This document shows positions 23,748-33,506 of a stretch of DNA of 64,000 nucleotides, piece by piece. Under the pieces are notes generated by a model. That model made no database searches. It was not told the origin of the DNA and saw nothing but the letters and a program-made list of their open reading frames with translations. Position numbers and translations under genes: made by a program. Source of the stretch: Pseudomonadota bacterium (GTDB lineage: Bacteria; Pseudomonadota; Gammaproteobacteria; Pseudomonadales; Oceanobacteraceae); assembly GCA_030145845.1 (NCBI GenBank), contig JAIXHJ010000010.1, positions 1 to 64,000 of the forward strand. The letters run 5' to 3'. Every line of letters starts with the position of its first letter. Position 1 is the first letter of the stretch.

Positions 23748-26047
23748 CACGGGCAGTAATCGGTGTTATCGGTAATCCCAACTGCGGTAAAACCACGCTT
23801 TTCAATGCCCTGACCGGCGCCAAACAGAGCGTCGGTAACTGGCCCGGCGTCACGGTTGAGCGTAAGGAAGGCACCGTTCATCTGCGCGGTAAGCCTCATA
23901 AACTGGTTGATCTGCCCGGCACTTATGCCCTCGACAGTCACGACGATGAACTGTCGATGGATGAAAAAATTGCCCGTGAGTTTGCGCTCAGCGGCGAAGC
24001 CCAGATCATCATCAATATCCTTGATGCCAGCAATCTGGAGCGTAACCTGTTTCTGACGTCACAGCTGCTGGATATGGGCGTGCCCGTTATCTGTGCAGTG
24101 AACATGCTGGACGTGGCCGAACGTGAAGGTATCCATGTCGATACTCAGATGCTGTCGCAGAAACTCGGTGTGCCGGTTGTGCCGATTGTGGCCTCCACTG
24201 GCCGTGGCATTGAGGAACTGTGCCGCGTTCTTGCCCATTATCTGGATCACGCTACCGTCGCTACGCCCCTGCTGCGTCTGGATGAGTCACTCGAATCCGC
24301 CGTCCACCGGCTGAAAGACGCGCTCGGTGACGCCGTGGAAAATCCGTTCTGGACCGCCACCCGCGTACTGGAAGATGACACATACGCCCAGGATATCCTG
24401 CCGGAAAGCCGCCGTCTGAATGTGCTGAGCCTGGCTCAGCAGCTGCGTGCCGAGCTGGAACAGCAGGACCATCAGCCAATCGATGTGCTGATGGCCAACA
24501 ACCGTTACCGTTCCATCCAGCATATCCTGCAGCAGGCCCTGACCATCAACGACAAGGGGCTGAGCCTGAGTGAACGCATCGACCGCTGGGTACTGAACCG
24601 CTGGCTGGGTATCCCGTTCTTTTTCGGTGTGATGTACCTGATGTTCCTGTTCGCCATCAACGTCGGCAGTGCCTTTATCGATTTCTTCGATATTGCCTTC
24701 GCGACGGTGTTCGTCGATGGCGCCCATTATCTGCTGGATCAGGTTGGCAGCCCGGCCTGGCTGAGCACCCTGCTGGCCGACGGTCTTGGCGGCGGTATTC
24801 AGCTGGTTGCCACCTTTATCCCGGTAATCGGTGCGCTGTATCTGTTCCTGTCCGTGATTGAAGACTCCGGCTATATGGCCCGGGCAGCCTTTGTGATGGA
24901 CCGCCTGATGCGGGCCGTCGGTCTGCCGGGCAAATCCTTTGTGCCGCTGATCGTGGGCTTTGGCTGTAATGTGCCGGCGGTCATGGCTGCCCGTACCATG
25001 GATACCGAGAAAGACCGCCTGCTGACCATTTCCATGGCGCCTTTCATGTCCTGCGGCGCCCGCCTGTCAGTGTATGCCCTGTTTGCCGCCGCCTTTTTCC
25101 GTGAAAACGGTGCGCTGATGGTTTTCAGTCTGTATGTCCTGGGCATTGTGATGGCCATGCTGACCGGTATTGCGCTGAAAAACACCCTGTTCAAACCCGA
25201 CCTCACCCCGTTTGTGATGGAGCTGCCGGCTTACCATGTCCCCACCGTCCGCGGCGTGCTGATCAAAACCTGGGAACGGCTGAAATCCTTCTGCCTGCGG
25301 GCCGGTAAAACCATTGTGACCGTGGTGGTTATCCTCAGTTTCCTGAATTCCATCGGGACGGACGGTTCCTTCGGTAACGAAGACAGCAAGGATTCTGTGC
25401 TGTCAAAAATTGCCGGCAGCGTTACGCCGGTGCTGACACCACTGGGCGTGAATGAACATAACTGGCCGGCAACGGTGGGGATCATCACCGGTATTTTTGC
25501 CAAAGAAGCGGTGGTCGGTACGCTGGATGCGCTGTACAGCCCGGAAGCGGATGATGACGGCGCTGAATATTCCCTCAGCGGCGGTCTGCTGGAAGCACTG
25601 CAGACAATCCCGGATAACCTTGCCGGTCTTGCCGATACCCTGCTGGATCCGCTGGGCCTGAGCCTGATCAGTGCCGACCAGACCGAAGAACAGGGTGTTC
25701 ACAGTGGTACCTTCACCAGCATGGTGCTGCTGTTCGGCAGCAAGCTGGCAGCCTTCTCGTATCTGGTGTTTATTCTGCTGTACACCCCGTGTGTGGCCAC
25801 ACTGGGTGCCATGACCCGTGAAGCCGGCCTGCGCTGGATGCTGTTTGTCGCCGGCTGGAGTACCGGTCTGGCCTACACCACCGCGGTGATCGTTTATCAG
25901 GCCGGCAGCTTTGTGCATCACCCACTCAGCTCCTCCCTGTGGCTGGCCGGCTGTATCGCCTTTATTGCCGGCAGTCTGTGGCAGATGCGGCGTTACGGCA
26001 ACCGCCAGAATGCGCGCTATATTCCGCTGACGCAGCTGGAAACCTGA
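23744..26047 (+). CDS. feoB: Ferrous iron transporter B
   Basis: A 767-residue inner-membrane ferrous iron transporter. The N-terminal G domain shows G1 GNPNCGKTTLFNAL, the switch region VGNWPGVTVERKEG, G3 DLPGTYAL and G4-like NMLD. It is followed by a helical regulatory domain and then the membrane part, with the two Gate repeats (SGYMARAAFVMDRLMRAVGL, GFGCNVPAVMAAR) and about eight to ten helices. No feoC follows; the operon ends in a strong terminator, so this is a feoAB-only system. Confidence 0.96.
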   Translation: MTRAVIGVIGNPNCGKTTLFNALTGAKQSVGNWPGVTVERKEGTVHLRGKPHKLVDLPGTYALDSHDDELSMDEKIAREFALSGEAQIIINILDASNLERNLFLTSQLLDMGVPVICAVNMLDVAEREGIHVDTQMLSQKLGVPVVPIVASTGRGIEELCRVLAHYLDHATVATPLLRLDESLESAVHRLKDALGDAVENPFWTATRVLEDDTYAQDILPESRRLNVLSLAQQLRAELEQQDHQPIDVLMANNRYRSIQHILQQALTINDKGLSLSERIDRWVLNRWLGIPFFFGVMYLMFLFAINVGSAFIDFFDIAFATVFVDGAHYLLDQVGSPAWLSTLLADGLGGGIQLVATFIPVIGALYLFLSVIEDSGYMARAAFVMDRLMRAVGLPGKSFVPLIVGFGCNVPAVMAARTMDTEKDRLLTISMAPFMSCGARLSVYALFAAAFFRENGALMVFSLYVLGIVMAMLTGIALKNTLFKPDLTPFVMELPAYHVPTVRGVLIKTWERLKSFCLRAGKTIVTVVVILSFLNSIGTDGSFGNEDSKDSVLSKIAGSVTPVLTPLGVNEHNWPATVGIITGIFAKEAVVGTLDALYSPEADDDGAEYSLSGGLLEALQTIPDNLAGLADTLLDPLGLSLISADQTEEQGVHSGTFTSMVLLFGSKLAAFSYLVFILLYTPCVATLGAMTREAGLRWMLFVAGWSTGLAYTTAVIVYQAGSFVHHPLSSSLWLAGCIAFIAGSLWQMRRYGNRQNARYIPLTQLET

Positions 26048-26051
26048 GCAT

Positions 26052-26079
26052 AAAAAACCCGCCATCCGGCGGGTTTTTT
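26052..26079 (+). terminator. Terminator of feoAB
   Basis: AAAAAACCCGCC-ATCC-GGCGGGTTTTTT directly after feoB. Confidence 0.88.
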
Positions 26080-26231
26080 ATGCCTGCGGCACAGGCATCC
26101 TGACTTTCCCGGCGTCAATCCCTTTCCCCGTCATTTTCCCTGCCACGAATCACTTTCCGGTAACAACAAATACTGGGCACTCCCAGCCTGCTGCGTTAGA
26201 ATGCGCGCGCTTTCAAATCGAGGAGTTCGTA

Positions 26232-27497
26232 ATGGAGCTTATTGCCGACCAGGGGCAGTTGTTTATCATCCTGGCCTGCGTCTTCGGTGCCTTTATGGCC
26301 TGGGGGATTGGTGCCAATGACGTTGCTAATGCTATGGGAACTTCTGTCGGTTCCAAAGCCATTACTATCCGGCAGGCGGTCGTTATCGCCATTATTTTTG
26401 AATTTGCCGGAGCCTTCTTTGCCGGCGGTGAAGTCACCGCAACGATCCGCAAAGGTATCATTGATCCGCTGGCGCTGAACGGCCAGCCGGAACTGCTCGT
26501 GTTCGGTATGCTCGCGTCACTGCTGGCCGCCGGTACCTGGCTGCTGATTGCGTCTTACTTCGGCTGGCCGGTGTCCACGACCCACTCCATTGTCGGCGCA
26601 ATTGTCGGTTTCGCCGCGGTGGGGATTTCGATGGAAGCGGTGAAATGGGGCCGTGTCGGTAATATTGCTGCCAGCTGGGTCATCTCCCCGGTCATCGCCG
26701 GCAGTATTTCCTTTCTGCTGTACAAGAGCGTGCAGCATTTTATCCACGACACCAAAGACCCGTTCGCCCAGTCAAAACGTCTGGTACCCTTTTACATCCT
26801 GCTGGTTGGCTTTGTTATTTCCATGGTCACCCTGCTCAAAGGCCTCAAACATCTGGGCCTGAATCTGAGCTTTACTGACGCTCTGTGGGTGTCACTGCTG
26901 TCCGGTGTGGTCATCATGGCCGTCGGCCGCTTCTTTGTCAGCCGCATTCATGCCGACCCTGAAGTATCTGAAGCCGTGCATCTCGCCAACGTGGAAAAAG
27001 TCTTTGCCGTACTGATGATTTTCACTGCCTGTGCCATGGCGTTCGCCCATGGTTCCAACGACGTGGCCAATGCCATTGGTCCGGTAGCAGCGATCTACAG
27101 TGTGGTCAGCCACGCCGGTGAAATCACCGCCAAATCGTCTGTGCCATTGTGGATTCTGCTGGTCGGTGCTGTCGGTATCGTCATCGGCCTGCTGACGTTC
27201 GGTCACCGGGTGATTGCCACGGTCGGCAGCGGTATTACGGAACTGACGCCAAGCCGTGGCTTTGCCGCCACTCTGGCCGCGGCTACCACCGTGGTGGTTG
27301 CCTCCGGCACCGGTCTGCCGATTTCCACCACGCACGTACTGGTGGGTGCCATTCTGGGGATTGGTCTGGCCATGGGCGGTGACTCGCTGAACTACCGCAA
27401 AGTGGGTTCGATCTTCGTTTCCTGGCTGGTCACCCTGCCCGCCGGCGCCCTGCTTTCTATCCTGTTCTTCTATCTTTTCCGCGCTATCTGGCTGTAA
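26232..27497 (+). CDS. PiT-family inorganic phosphate transporter
   Basis: A 421-residue inner-membrane Pi:cation symporter. The two inverted repeats carry the family signature: GANDVANAMGTSVGSKAIT near the N-terminus and GSNDVANAIGPVAAIY in the second half, with GWPVSTTHSIVGAI and GLPISTTHVLVGAI. About ten helices are evident. GAGGAG precedes the ATG. No DUF47 (PhoU-like) partner is adjacent, although in many bacteria one precedes pit. I see no PHO box upstream. Together with the two PhoD enzymes it gives the window three phosphate-acquisition genes. Confidence 0.93.
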   Translation: MELIADQGQLFIILACVFGAFMAWGIGANDVANAMGTSVGSKAITIRQAVVIAIIFEFAGAFFAGGEVTATIRKGIIDPLALNGQPELLVFGMLASLLAAGTWLLIASYFGWPVSTTHSIVGAIVGFAAVGISMEAVKWGRVGNIAASWVISPVIAGSISFLLYKSVQHFIHDTKDPFAQSKRLVPFYILLVGFVISMVTLLKGLKHLGLNLSFTDALWVSLLSGVVIMAVGRFFVSRIHADPEVSEAVHLANVEKVFAVLMIFTACAMAFAHGSNDVANAIGPVAAIYSVVSHAGEITAKSSVPLWILLVGAVGIVIGLLTFGHRVIATVGSGITELTPSRGFAATLAAATTVVVASGTGLPISTTHVLVGAILGIGLAMGGDSLNYRKVGSIFVSWLVTLPAGALLSILFFYLFRAIWL

Positions 27498-27516
27498 TTT
27501 CAGTCCTGATTGCCAT

Positions 27517-27541
27517 AAAAGCGCCTGCGGGCGCTTTTTTT
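27517..27541 (+). terminator. Terminator of the PiT gene
   Basis: AAAAGCGCC-TGC-GGGCGCTTTTTTT after the stop codon. Confidence 0.85.
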
Positions 27542-27609
27542 GTCCTTAAAAACCCTCGCTCTCAGCCCGGCCAGCCCTTAGTTTGTGTTAGCGTACACCG
27601 CATAAACAT

Positions 27610-27634
27610 GGTACAAACGTACCAACCATATAAT
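27610..27634 (+). promoter_or_regulatory. Promoter with dyad upstream of the PLP-enzyme gene
   Basis: A consensus TATAAT (27629-27634) is preceded at 27610-27623 by the inverted repeat GGTAC-AAAC-GTACC. The dyad lies in the spacer between the -10 and any -35, and no good -35 is visible. This suggests control by a regulator acting at the spacer. It also implies a transcription start near 27641. Confidence 0.5.
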
Positions 27635-27672
27635 AATAACGAGCTCCCACCATGCTCATTGCGGAACGATCC

Positions 27673-28932
27673 ATGACAGACCTTTATTACCAGAACCTGA
27701 CCAATGCCCTGCATCAGGCCGGTGTCTGTACTCCGACACTGGTGATCGATAAAGAACGGCTGGACCGGAATATCGATGAGCTGATCAATGTCCTTAACCG
27801 CGGCTTCGACTACCGCATCGTGGCCAAATCGCTGCCCTCAATTCCGCTGCTGCAGTACATCATGCGCCGCACCGGTACCCACCGTCTGATGTGTTTCCAC
27901 CTGCCCTTTCTGATGCATATTGTCGAGAACATGCCGGCGGCTGATGTGCTGATGGGGAAACCCATGCCGGTGGCAGCTGCCGAACGTTTTTATGACTGGC
28001 ATGCCGCACAGACGTCCAGCATGTGTTTTGCCCCGGAACTGCAGCTGCAGTGGCTGATTGATAACAACCAGCGCCTGCAACAGTACGAAGCGCTGGCTGC
28101 CCGGCTGAACGTGCGTCTGCGCATCAATCTGGAAATCGACATCGGCCTGCACCGTGGCGGTTATCAGCCGGACGATGTACTGGCCGATGCGCTGCAGCAG
28201 ATTCAGTCCAGCCAGTGGCTGACCCTGTCCGGACTGATGGGTTACGAAGCGCATATCACCAGGATTCCGGCATTTCTTGGCGGGCCCGGAAAAGCCCTGC
28301 ACAAAGCGCAGCAGACTTACCATCAGTGTGTGGATATTGTGCGCGCCACGCTGGGGGAAGACATCATCGACGGACTGTGTCTGAATACCGGCGGCAGTAC
28401 CACTTACCCTCTGTATGAGCGCGAACACCTGGGCGTGGTCAACGAGTTGGCCACCGCGTCGGCACTGGTCAAGCCCACCGATTTTGATGTTTTCACTCTC
28501 GAAGAACACCTGCCGGCTGCCTTTATCGCGGCCCCGGTACTGAAGACCGTCAATCATCCGGAGATTCCGATGGCCTCTGGTCTGTCAGCGTTGCTGCGTC
28601 TGTGCGGCCGCCTGCCGTCACGGGCTGCTTTCATTTATGGCGGCAACTGGCTGGCCAGCCCCTGCTGGCCGGTTGAAAGCCGGCGCGCTGCCATTCTCGG
28701 CCATTCAAGCAATCAGGAACTGTACGAACTGCCGGCGTCCAGCCCGGTACAGCAGGATGACTACCTGTTTTTCCGCCCCAGTCAGAGCGAGGCAGTATTG
28801 CTGCAGTTCGGGGCCATTGCGGTTTACGATCAGGACGAAATTCACGAGTGGTGGCCGGTGTTTGAGTATCCGCAGGAATTCGGCTCCTTTACCTCCACCG
28901 CGTTCAGCCCGGCTGACGCCGCCAACGCCTGA
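27673..28932 (+). CDS. PLP-dependent D-threonine aldolase/D-serine dehydratase-like enzyme
   Basis: A 419-residue fold-III PLP enzyme (alanine racemase N-terminal barrel). The PLP lysine is in DYRIVAKSLPSIPLL, after TPTLVIDKERLDRNIDEL. Phosphate-binding and barrel motifs include LEIDIGLHRGGYQ, GLMGYEAHI and LNTGGSTTYPLY, and HSSNQEL near the end resembles the metal-site region of DSD1-family enzymes. It may cleave or dehydrate D-hydroxy-amino acids. The ATG at 27652 would leave only about 11 nt of leader after the TATAAT promoter, so I favour 27673. It is followed 11 nt later by a DUF819 membrane protein, probably the same operon. Confidence 0.75.
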   Translation: MTDLYYQNLTNALHQAGVCTPTLVIDKERLDRNIDELINVLNRGFDYRIVAKSLPSIPLLQYIMRRTGTHRLMCFHLPFLMHIVENMPAADVLMGKPMPVAAAERFYDWHAAQTSSMCFAPELQLQWLIDNNQRLQQYEALAARLNVRLRINLEIDIGLHRGGYQPDDVLADALQQIQSSQWLTLSGLMGYEAHITRIPAFLGGPGKALHKAQQTYHQCVDIVRATLGEDIIDGLCLNTGGSTTYPLYEREHLGVVNELATASALVKPTDFDVFTLEEHLPAAFIAAPVLKTVNHPEIPMASGLSALLRLCGRLPSRAAFIYGGNWLASPCWPVESRRAAILGHSSNQELYELPASSPVQQDDYLFFRPSQSEAVLLQFGAIAVYDQDEIHEWWPVFEYPQEFGSFTSTAFSPADAANA

Positions 28933-28943
28933 GAGGCCTGCCC

Positions 28944-30122
28944 GTGACGGATCTTATCCCGCTCGTTCTCGGTCCCGGTGTACCGCTGTTGCTGATATGG
29001 CTGTGCCAGCGCCTGCCCTTACTGGATAAAATCGGGGTGGTGGTGCTCAGCTTCGGCGCCGGTATCGGCCTGTCGGCGCTGCTGTCCGGTCTGCCGCTGT
29101 GGGATAATCTGACCCCGGTCAGAAGCACGCTGGCGGAAGTGTCGGTGGCACTGGCGCTGCCGTTACTGGTCTTTTCTGTCGATATCAGGGCCTCACTGAC
29201 CATGGCAGGCGACACCCTGAAAAGCATGGCAACCGCTCTGTTGTCCGTTCTGCTGGTATCGGCCTGCGGCGCCTGGCTGTTCAGCTCATCTCTGCCGGGC
29301 ATCTGGCAGATTGCCGGCATGTCGGTTGGTGCCTATACCGGCGGCGGCCCGAATATGGCCGCGATCAAAACGGCGATTGAAGCCGATAACACCCTGTTTA
29401 CCACCATGATTACCTACGACATTCTGCTGTCAGCGCTGTATCTGTTGTTTGTGATGACCCTGGCCCGGCCATTCTTTGGTCTGTTTCTTCGCGCTTTTAC
29501 TCCGCGTCACGATGACGGCCGGACATACAGCGGCCTGTTCAGCCATCTTTCCGACGAAACCGCTGCCGCCTACCGCATTCTGGCGCAGCGCAGCACACTG
29601 CTGAGAGCCGGCGCCGGTCTGCTGTTATCGGCCCTGATTGTCGGCAGCGCGCTGGCGGCAGCCTCACTGGCACCGGCGGAAATGGCTTCCGCCGTGACCA
29701 TTATCACCATCACCACCCTGGGGGCCGCGGCGTCATTTATACCGGCCGTCCGCCAGCTGCCGGGCACCTTTCAGCTGGGCATGCTGCTGATTCTGATCTT
29801 CTGCTTTACCAGCGGCAGCATGACCGACACCACTATGATCAGCGATCTGAACCTGAATCTGTTTGCCTATATCGGTTTTATTCTTACCGGGTCCCTGTTG
29901 CTGCAGGCGCTGCTCTGCCGTCTGCTGAACATCGATACTGACACCTTTCTGATCACCTCATCCGCCGCCATTATGTCGGTGCCTTTTATCCCGGTGATTG
30001 CCGGTGCGCTGAAGAACCGCGAGATCATAGTACCCGGATTTGCCGCGGCCATTATCGGTTACGTACTGGGCAATTATCTCGGCATCGCCATGGCCTGGTT
30101 TACGCACTGGCTGCTGGCCTGA
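28944..30122 (+). CDS. DUF819-family integral membrane protein
   Basis: A 392-residue protein with about ten to eleven hydrophobic helices. The stretch MSVGAYTGGGPNMAAIKTAIE is the Gly/Asn-rich motif typical of DUF819 transporter-like proteins, and a second half-repeat holds TTLGAAASFIPAVRQLPGTFQLGML and ITSSAAIMSVPFIPVIAGAL. It has a GTG start behind GAGAGG. It follows the D-amino-acid-type PLP enzyme with an 11-nt gap, so it may transport that enzyme's substrate or product. The substrate is not known from sequence. Confidence 0.8.
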   Translation: MTDLIPLVLGPGVPLLLIWLCQRLPLLDKIGVVVLSFGAGIGLSALLSGLPLWDNLTPVRSTLAEVSVALALPLLVFSVDIRASLTMAGDTLKSMATALLSVLLVSACGAWLFSSSLPGIWQIAGMSVGAYTGGGPNMAAIKTAIEADNTLFTTMITYDILLSALYLLFVMTLARPFFGLFLRAFTPRHDDGRTYSGLFSHLSDETAAAYRILAQRSTLLRAGAGLLLSALIVGSALAAASLAPAEMASAVTIITITTLGAAASFIPAVRQLPGTFQLGMLLILIFCFTSGSMTDTTMISDLNLNLFAYIGFILTGSLLLQALLCRLLNIDTDTFLITSSAAIMSVPFIPVIAGALKNREIIVPGFAAAIIGYVLGNYLGIAMAWFTHWLLA

Positions 30123-30179
30123 CGCAGACACCTGCACGGTGGAAACGCTATACTCGGCGCTTTTACGCCGGAAACTGTG

Positions 30180-30851
30180 ATGACCCATCAACTGTGCCGT
30201 CAGGATCTGCCTGAACTGATTGAAGTGACTACCCCACAGGCCACTGCGGCCATGATCTGGCTGCACGGTCTGGGGGCCAGTGGTGATGATTTTGTGCCAG
30301 TGTTTGCTGCCATCGCCGGCCGGCTGCCATGCGCCACCAAAGCCCTGTTTCCTCATGCCCCACGGGCTGCCGTTACCTTTGCCGGCGGTGAAGTTATGCC
30401 CAGCTGGTATGACATTACCGCTGCCCGCCCGGCGCGGGTGGTGAATGAAGCGGATCTGCAGGCTTCCGCCGCCCGTATTCATCATCTGATCGGCCAGCTG
30501 AATAAGGAGGGCATTCCGTCACAGCGCATTGTCATCGCCGGTTTTTCCCAGGGGGGCGCCGTCGCCCTGGAAACAGCGCTGACATACCCCGGCCGCCTTG
30601 GTGGTCTGATCTGCCTGTCCACTTATCTTGCCCGGACCGTGAAACCGGCAGCCGCCAATGCGGAACTGCCGGTGTTCATCGCCCACGGTACCGCCGATAG
30701 TGTGGTGCCCTGTGCTCTGGGGGAAACAACCCGCCAGTCACTGCAGGCGATGCAATTGCAACCCGCCTGGCATACCTACCCGATGGATCACGAAGTCTGC
30801 CCGGCTGAAATCGATGATATCTGCCGTTTTGTCAGCGACTGCCTGAGCTGA
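30180..30851 (+). CDS. Carboxylesterase / phospholipase-type alpha/beta hydrolase
   Basis: A 223-residue alpha/beta hydrolase of the carboxylesterase-2 (EstB, acyl-protein thioesterase-like) family. The N-terminus holds MIWLHGLGASGDDFVPVF. The catalytic Ser is in IAGFSQGGAVAL, Asp in HGTADSVVPCAL and His in PMDHEVCPAE. MPSWYDI is the conserved segment that shapes the pocket. It has no signal peptide, so it is cytoplasmic and likely acts on short-chain esters. The ATG at 30180 directly follows a GTG that could also start the frame. It is convergent with the chemoreceptor gene. Confidence 0.88.
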   Translation: MTHQLCRQDLPELIEVTTPQATAAMIWLHGLGASGDDFVPVFAAIAGRLPCATKALFPHAPRAAVTFAGGEVMPSWYDITAARPARVVNEADLQASAARIHHLIGQLNKEGIPSQRIVIAGFSQGGAVALETALTYPGRLGGLICLSTYLARTVKPAAANAELPVFIAHGTADSVVPCALGETTRQSLQAMQLQPAWHTYPMDHEVCPAEIDDICRFVSDCLS

Positions 30852-30854
30852 TCC

Positions 30855-32846
30855 TCAGGAAACGCTGAACTGACCGGCCAGTCCGCGCAGCTGTCCGGCC
30901 AGCTCCCGCTGTTCTTTCGCCGTCTTACTCATAAAGTTCGACGTGGCCACAGTATGCTCCGCAATTTTATAGATACTGCGGATGCTTCCGGACACTTCCT
31001 TATTGGTGGCCACATGTTCTTCCGCCGCAGCCGCCACCTGATCGGTCATATCGCGGATCACAGCGATGGCATTTTCAATTTTATCCAGCTCACCGGTCAG
31101 CCCGGTGGCCAGACTGACTGTTTCTTCCACCGCCTGCTGCGAGGTTTCCACCGCGTCAAAGGCCCGCCGCGATTCCTGCTGGAAACGGCCGATAATATTT
31201 TCAATTTCCGCCGTCGATTCCTGTGTCCGCTGCGCCAGAGTCCGGACTTCATCGGCCACCACCGCAAAACCCCGTCCCTGTTCGCCGGCACGGGCGGCTT
31301 CAATGGCAGCATTCAGCGCCAGCAGATTGGTTTGTTCAGCAATGTTTTTAATCACCGACAGCACACCACCAATGGAATCACTGCTGCTGTGCAGATCACG
31401 GATAACCGCTGATACCTGCAGCATGCGTTCATCCAGCTGGCGGATAACCTGAACACTGCGCTCCACCGCCGCTCCGCTCTGCAGGGTGATGGTATTCGCC
31501 GATTCGGTCTGATCGGCCACCTGCTGCATACTGGAGGCGATATCCTGCGTGGCAATTTCCTGCTGACTCACGGCGGTCACCACCTTGCCGGTTTCATCCT
31601 GCTGCAGATTCATGCCCTTGGTACTGAGTGAAATCGTCACATGGTTCTGCATGGAAATCAGTGTCAGCTGATCCGATATGCTGCGGATCCGGCGCACCAT
31701 ATCGCCCATACGCTCAAACATGCGGTTGGCATCCTGTGCCGCCTCCCCCAGTTCATCGCCCAGAGTGACGGCAATGCGGTGATCCAGTTCCAGGTCCCGC
31801 CCGGCGTGATTCAGTCCGGTCTGCAGCGCCATAATCTGCCGGTACATCCAGACCGACAGCAGCGTGGCCAGAATCAGGGTAAGAATAATAATGACAGCGG
31901 CGATAATGCTGCCCGTCCAGGCTTCGGCGCGGATACGCCCCAGTTCTGCAAGTGCATGCTCTGCCAGCTGATGTTCCTGCAGGTCTTCCAGTTGTTTCAG
32001 GGCATTGATCCGGGTGGTGGCATTCGTGAACCAGGCTTTGGCATCAATACCGAAATCCTGCTGACGGCTGAAGGCAACATCACGCATACGGCTGACGTCC
32101 GTGGATGCCGGACTGCTGAGGAAGTCGTCATAGCGGCTGAGAATATCCTTACCGGCCAGACGGCTGAAGGTCTGCAGATGGGCATCCTGCTCTGACACCA
32201 GACGCACAAAGCGGGTAAACAGCTCCGGCGTAAAACGGTCCCGGCCGAAGACATTACTCAGCACAGCCCGCTCAACCCCGGCCCTTTCTTTTCCCTGCAG
32301 AAAGCTGTAATACGCCTGCAGCTGACGGATGGTGGCACCGTCGCTGGTATAGGTGGTGGCCATCGCCGGTATCACCAGCAGCCGGTCAATGGTTGACGTG
32401 TAATAGGTCAGCACATCGCCCAGCGGCAACGACAGACCATCTACTCCGCTGCGGATCTCCCGCAGACGGCTGAGACGGTCAGCAATGTTACTGACCACCG
32501 CGCGGATTTCCGGGTAATTACCCAGCTCCGGATTCTGTTCCACTTTTTCGCGCCAGAGTTTCAGCCTGTCATCCGCCAGCGCCCGCTGCCCCGGCAGAGA
32601 GTCGCTGAACGATTTCCCTTGGCTGCCCAGATAACCTGCCGACATACCGCGCTCTTTCTGCAGTTCATGCGCAAGCAGACTGTTGGCTGCAGTCACCGCC
32701 ACCAGAATACGCACGGATTCCAGCTCTCCGACCTGATCAAAGGCTGAGACAACGCGCCGAGATTCCAGATATCCGGCCAGCAGCAGCGGTACTGCCACCA
32801 GGACCAGCAATTTATGTTTGACGCTCATATTTTTCAGCAATGCCAT
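30855..32846 (-). CDS. Methyl-accepting chemotaxis protein with NIT sensor domain
   Basis: A 663-residue chemoreceptor. A first membrane helix ([16 protein letters not shown]) is followed by a large periplasmic NIT domain, marked by [21 protein letters not shown], and a second helix ([21 protein letters not shown]). A HAMP segment follows ([19 protein letters not shown]), then the signalling hairpin with the invariant tip [23 protein letters not shown] domains have been linked to nitrate and nitrite sensing. I prefer the ATG at 32846, 7 nt from GGAG, over the frame start at 32873. No C-terminal CheR-binding pentapeptide is present. Confidence 0.93.
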   Translation of the reverse strand: MALLKNMSVKHKLLVLVAVPLLLAGYLESRRVVSAFDQVGELESVRILVAVTAANSLLAHELQKERGMSAGYLGSQGKSFSDSLPGQRALADDRLKLWREKVEQNPELGNYPEIRAVVSNIADRLSRLREIRSGVDGLSLPLGDVLTYYTSTIDRLLVIPAMATTYTSDGATIRQLQAYYSFLQGKERAGVERAVLSNVFGRDRFTPELFTRFVRLVSEQDAHLQTFSRLAGKDILSRYDDFLSSPASTDVSRMRDVAFSRQQDFGIDAKAWFTNATTRINALKQLEDLQEHQLAEHALAELGRIRAEAWTGSIIAAVIIILTLILATLLSVWMYRQIMALQTGLNHAGRDLELDHRIAVTLGDELGEAAQDANRMFERMGDMVRRIRSISDQLTLISMQNHVTISLSTKGMNLQQDETGKVVTAVSQQEIATQDIASSMQQVADQTESANTITLQSGAAVERSVQVIRQLDERMLQVSAVIRDLHSSSDSIGGVLSVIKNIAEQTNLLALNAAIEAARAGEQGRGFAVVADEVRTLAQRTQESTAEIENIIGRFQQESRRAFDAVETSQQAVEETVSLATGLTGELDKIENAIAVIRDMTDQVAAAAEEHVATNKEVSGSIRSIYKIAEHTVATSNFMSKTAKEQRELAGQLRGLAGQFSVS

Positions 32847-33102
32847 GGTGCGCTCCGTGTAACCCTGTGACACTCAATCCAAGCCTAGAAGACTGTACCT
32901 AAAGCTCCTGCTGACACCCCATCAGTTCATACAAAACTCCGAGAGATAAGCGGACAGTAACCGCCCTGGTCGCCTGCAACCCGGCAATTGATAAACAAAA
33001 ACTATCAACTACTGACACTGTGCCCTGTCAGGCTGCCGCACAGGCCATTCTCTGGTATCCTTGCGCCTCATTTTTGCCCGGCCCGGAAACAGGAGATTCA
33101 GC

Positions 33103-33447
33103 GTGATCACCATGTATGGCATCAGAAACTGCGACACCATCAAAAAAGCCCGCCAGTGGCTGGAAGAGGCCGGTGTTGATTATCAGTTTCACGATTACAA
33201 AAAAGATGGCCTGAGCCCGGAGCTGCTCGACAGTTTCATCGCCGAACTGGGCTGGGATGCGCTGCTCAACCGCCGTGGTACTACCTGGCGTAAACTGCCG
33301 GATGATGTCCGCGACAACATCAGCGAAGCGTCTGCCAGAGCCGTGATGCTGGATAATCCGTCCATCATCAAGCGCCCGTTACTGGATACCGGCAGCCAGA
33401 AAATTCTCGGCTTCAAAGCAGACGATTACGCTGCTCTGGGCCTGTAA
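33103..33447 (+). CDS. ArsC/Spx-family reductase-like protein (YffB-type)
   Basis: A 114-residue thioredoxin-fold protein: [20 protein letters not shown] with a single active-site-like Cys, then [12 protein letters not shown], the RRGTTWRKL block and IIKRPLLDT, all hallmarks of the ArsC family close to E. coli YffB. Arsenate reductase activity is not assured for this branch. AGGAG lies 7 nt ahead of the GTG at 33103; an in-frame ATG follows at 33112. It precedes dapD by 60 nt, a gene order seen in related bacteria. Confidence 0.88.
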   Translation: MITMYGIRNCDTIKKARQWLEEAGVDYQFHDYKKDGLSPELLDSFIAELGWDALLNRRGTTWRKLPDDVRDNISEASARAVMLDNPSIIKRPLLDTGSQKILGFKADDYAALGL

Positions 33448-33474
33448 CCCCTTATCCGCAAACTTTGATTTAAC

Positions 33475-33489
33475 GTACGCTGTGCGTAC
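33475..33489. repeat. Dyad between the ArsC-like gene and dapD
   Basis: GTACGC-TGT-GCGTAC, a perfect 6-bp inverted repeat 18 bp ahead of dapD. No T-run follows. It may be an operator or a weak mRNA hairpin. Confidence 0.4.
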
Positions 33490-33506
33490 TGCATTGAGGA
33501 ATCACT

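Noticed and set aside
26080..26231. PHO box upstream of the PiT transporter gene
   Set aside because: No pair of CTGTCAT-like units with a 4-bp spacer is present there, unlike upstream of the two PhoD genes.
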